Below, one piece after another: positions 5,587 through 6,147 of a DNA stretch of 6,147 nt (its first letter is position 1; every line of letters begins with the position of its first letter). The notes under the pieces are model-generated. The model ran no database searches and was not told the DNA's origin. It saw nothing but the letters and a program-made list of their open reading frames with translations. The position numbers and the translations under genes are program-made. Origin of the DNA: Candidatus Woykebacteria bacterium GWB1_45_5 (GTDB lineage: Bacteria > Patescibacteriota > Microgenomatia > Woykebacterales > RBG-16-39-9b); contig MHCO01000005.1 of NCBI GenBank assembly GCA_001816645.1, forward strand, positions 783-6,929, in the 5' to 3' direction.

Positions 5587-5663
5587 TGGCGCCCCTGGGG
5601 GGACTCGAACCCTCAACCTGGTGCTTAGAACGCACTCGCTCTATCCAATTGAGCTACAGGGGC
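5587..5663 (-). tRNA. tRNA-Arg(UCU)
   Basis: A 77-base tRNA with encoded CCA. The acceptor GCCCCTG/CAGGGGC pairs fully. The D-arm is GCTC-AATTGGATA-GAGC. The anticodon arm AGTGC-GTTCTAA-GCACC gives anticodon TCT (codon AGA, arginine). The T-arm is GAGGG-TTCGAGT-CCCCC, the discriminator G73, then CCA at 5587-5589. Two blemishes are visible: A27-C43 in the anticodon stem and A50-C64 in the T-stem do not pair, and position 32 is G where a pyrimidine is usual. The gene is otherwise complete. It lies inside the pieces of a second Arg-like tRNA; its last CCA runs directly into GGTT-GTGAG of that gene. Confidence 0.92.
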
Positions 5664-5671
5664 CCGTTCAT

Positions 5672-5700
5672 ATTTTAAATTCCTTATTGCTCTTAGTCCA
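5672..5700 (-). promoter_or_regulatory. Predicted promoter of tRNA-Arg(UCU)
   Basis: On the minus strand TGGACT (5695-5700, 4/6) is followed by 17 bases and TAAAAT (5672-5677, 5/6). The tRNA begins eight bases downstream of the -10, so transcription would start at or a few bases before the mature 5' end. Confidence 0.5.
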
Positions 5701-5800
5701 CATAGTGGTCGCAGCACGCGGAGTAGCTGGCTCTGAAGCTTTAGCGAAGAGGCATAAGCTATGAGCGGGCTATCCGATTGAGCTACAAGCGCACGTTTAA

Positions 5801-5806
5801 ATTATA
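5801..5806 (-). promoter_or_regulatory. Perfect -10 box before the disrupted tRNA
   Basis: TATAAT on the minus strand lies eight bases before the 5' end (5792) of the disrupted tRNA, the right spacing for a tRNA promoter. No good -35 is found 16-18 bases further upstream, where the sequence is GC-rich and belongs to the neighbouring repeat. The original -35 may have been replaced by the repeat. Confidence 0.45.
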
Positions 5807-5828
5807 TCTCGTTAGAGAAACAAGCGCG

Positions 5829-5882
5829 AGATGTAATCTTGCGATTAGATCTTGCTAACCGCAAGATGTAATCTTGCGATTA
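5829..5882. repeat. Direct and inverted repeats next to lon
   Basis: The 19-mer AGATGTAATCTTGCGATTA occurs at 5829-5847 and again, identical, at 5864-5882 (period 35). The same stretch forms a long hairpin: GATTAGATCTTGC (5843-5855) pairs with GCAAGATGTAATC (5861-5873), 12 of 13 positions, with loop TAACC. A smaller perfect palindrome GCAAGAT-GTA-ATCTTGC (5861-5877) is nested in it. No T-run follows in either direction, so it is not a standard intrinsic terminator, though it lies downstream of lon. Confidence 0.8.
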
Positions 5883-5926
5883 TACCAAAAAGAGAGTGGG
5901 TTTTTCTACAGTGGAACTGATGTGAA

Positions 5927-6147
5927 TTAGGCGGCTGGTATGGTTGGGGCAGAGACTGTTGGTCTCTCAGCTGGTTTGGGTTTAAATGGATCTGCGGTGA
6001 GCGCGTATCTTAAAACCTCGTCCATAGTTTCGACAAAGATAAACTTTAATTCTCTGCGGGTTTTGGACGGTATTTCTTCGAGATCTTTTTTATTTTTCCT
6101 CGGTAAAATTACTTTTCTTAAACCGGCTCGGTGGGCAGCGAGAATCT
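5927..6147 (-). CDS. lon: ATP-dependent Lon protease, C-terminal end
   Basis: Only the last 72 codons are in the window; the gene runs off the right edge. The visible peptide begins ILAAHRAGLRKVILPRKNKK, then DLEEIPSKTRRELKFIFVET and MDEVLRYALT. These match the final part of the LonA serine-protease domain: the 'KvlAAhRAGi..viLP..N..DL.diP' block downstream of the catalytic Ser-Lys pair, then the 'v..ldeVL..AL' helix. The catalytic residues themselves lie outside the window. The tail after YALTADPF is a Pro- and Ala-rich stretch (KPKPAERPTVSAPTIPAA), a short low-complexity extension. LonA is a cytosolic hexameric protease that removes damaged and regulatory proteins. Downstream are the repeats at 5829-5882. 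Confidence 0.95.
   Translation of the reverse strand, partial: ILAAHRAGLRKVILPRKNKKDLEEIPSKTRRELKFIFVETMDEVLRYALTADPFKPKPAERPTVSAPTIPAA

Larger units (their letters stand above)
5521..5792 (-). pseudogene. Disrupted Arg-like tRNA gene, with a whole tRNA gene inside it
   Basis: Pieces of one tRNA are found in order on the minus strand. Piece 1 (5792-5771) reads GCGCTTG-TA-GCTC-AATCGGATA: 5' acceptor strand, D-stem and D-loop. A 37-base insert (5770-5734) follows. Piece 2 (5733-5712, tentative) starts GAGC, the missing D-stem strand, then CAGC...GCTG around CTCCG, which resembles an Arg(CCG) anticodon arm with an extra T. Then come promoter-like DNA and the complete tRNA-Arg(UCU). Piece 3 (5586-5574) reads GGTT-GTGAG-TTCG: end of variable loop, T-stem and half T-loop. 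A 34-base insert (5573-5540) follows. Piece 4 (5539-5521) reads AAT-CTCAC-CAAGCGC-G-CCA. Once joined, the acceptor pairs 7/7, the T-stem 5/5, and the T-loop becomes TTCGAAT. Insert edges could shift by a few bases. It may be a dead gene or an interrupted one. Confidence 0.65.

Noticed and set aside
5463..5678. Plus-strand frame of 71 codons across the tRNA-Arg gene
   Set aside because: Its PLGGLEPSTWCLERTRS peptide is the usual spurious translation of the antisense of a tRNA (T-arm and anticodon arm), not a protein.
5843..5873. Intrinsic terminator of lon
   Set aside because: The hairpin is strong but has no T-run after it in the lon direction and lies over 50 bases past the stop; termination there remains possible but is not supported.
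5829..5882. CRISPR-like array
   Set aside because: There are only two repeat units of 19 bases with a 16-base spacer, the unit itself is palindromic and shared with other loci, and no cas genes are present.

Overview
The window looks like a contig piece from a bacterium with a small, AT-rich genome. It has LonA protease, Shine-Dalgarno (SD) sites, TTG starts, encoded CCA tails on the tRNAs and sigma70-like promoters. A Candidate Phyla Radiation (Patescibacteria) relative is plausible from gene density and the anchored 'GYSLKYP-DW' secreted protein, but this is inference; no rRNA or other marker settles it.

Left part (1-2321): the 3' end of a CDP-diglyceride synthase (cdsA type) converges on a YnbA-type CDP-alcohol phosphatidyltransferase. 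Next comes a PlsC acyltransferase fragment that has lost its catalytic half, an unrecognised small membrane protein, and an SRPBCC-fold protein with a strong SD and a TTG start. Three neighbouring genes therefore concern phospholipid synthesis, although one is a remnant.

Middle (2322-4531): a gene-poor gap, then a tight minus-strand operon reading ArsR-type repressor, DUF2703 protein, CPxC mini-thioredoxin, COG0701/ArsP-type permease. Gaps are 2, 24 and 2 bases. It reads as a metal(loid)/thiol stress cassette: a sensor with Cys-Val-Cys in the recognition region, a six-cysteine protein, a redox protein and an eight-helix-type permease. Its promoter lies so close to the ATG that a leaderless message is likely.

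Right part (4532-6147), all minus strand: tRNA-Lys(CUU), a membrane-anchored secreted protein, a tRNA-Arg(UCU), and the C-terminal 72 codons of Lon. The most unusual object is around the tRNA-Arg. A second Arg-like tRNA gene appears cut into pieces over 5521-5792. Its acceptor strands (7/7 pairs plus GCCA), T-stem (5/5 pairs) and D-arm are still recognisable. A 34-base insert sits in the T-loop, a 37-base insert sits beside the D-stem, and the complete tRNA-Arg gene lies inside it. The inserts belong to, or resemble, short palindromic repeats (core GATTAGATC) also found at 2359 and at 5829-5882. Whether this is a dead gene or an interrupted gene whose RNA is processed cannot be decided from the sequence alone.
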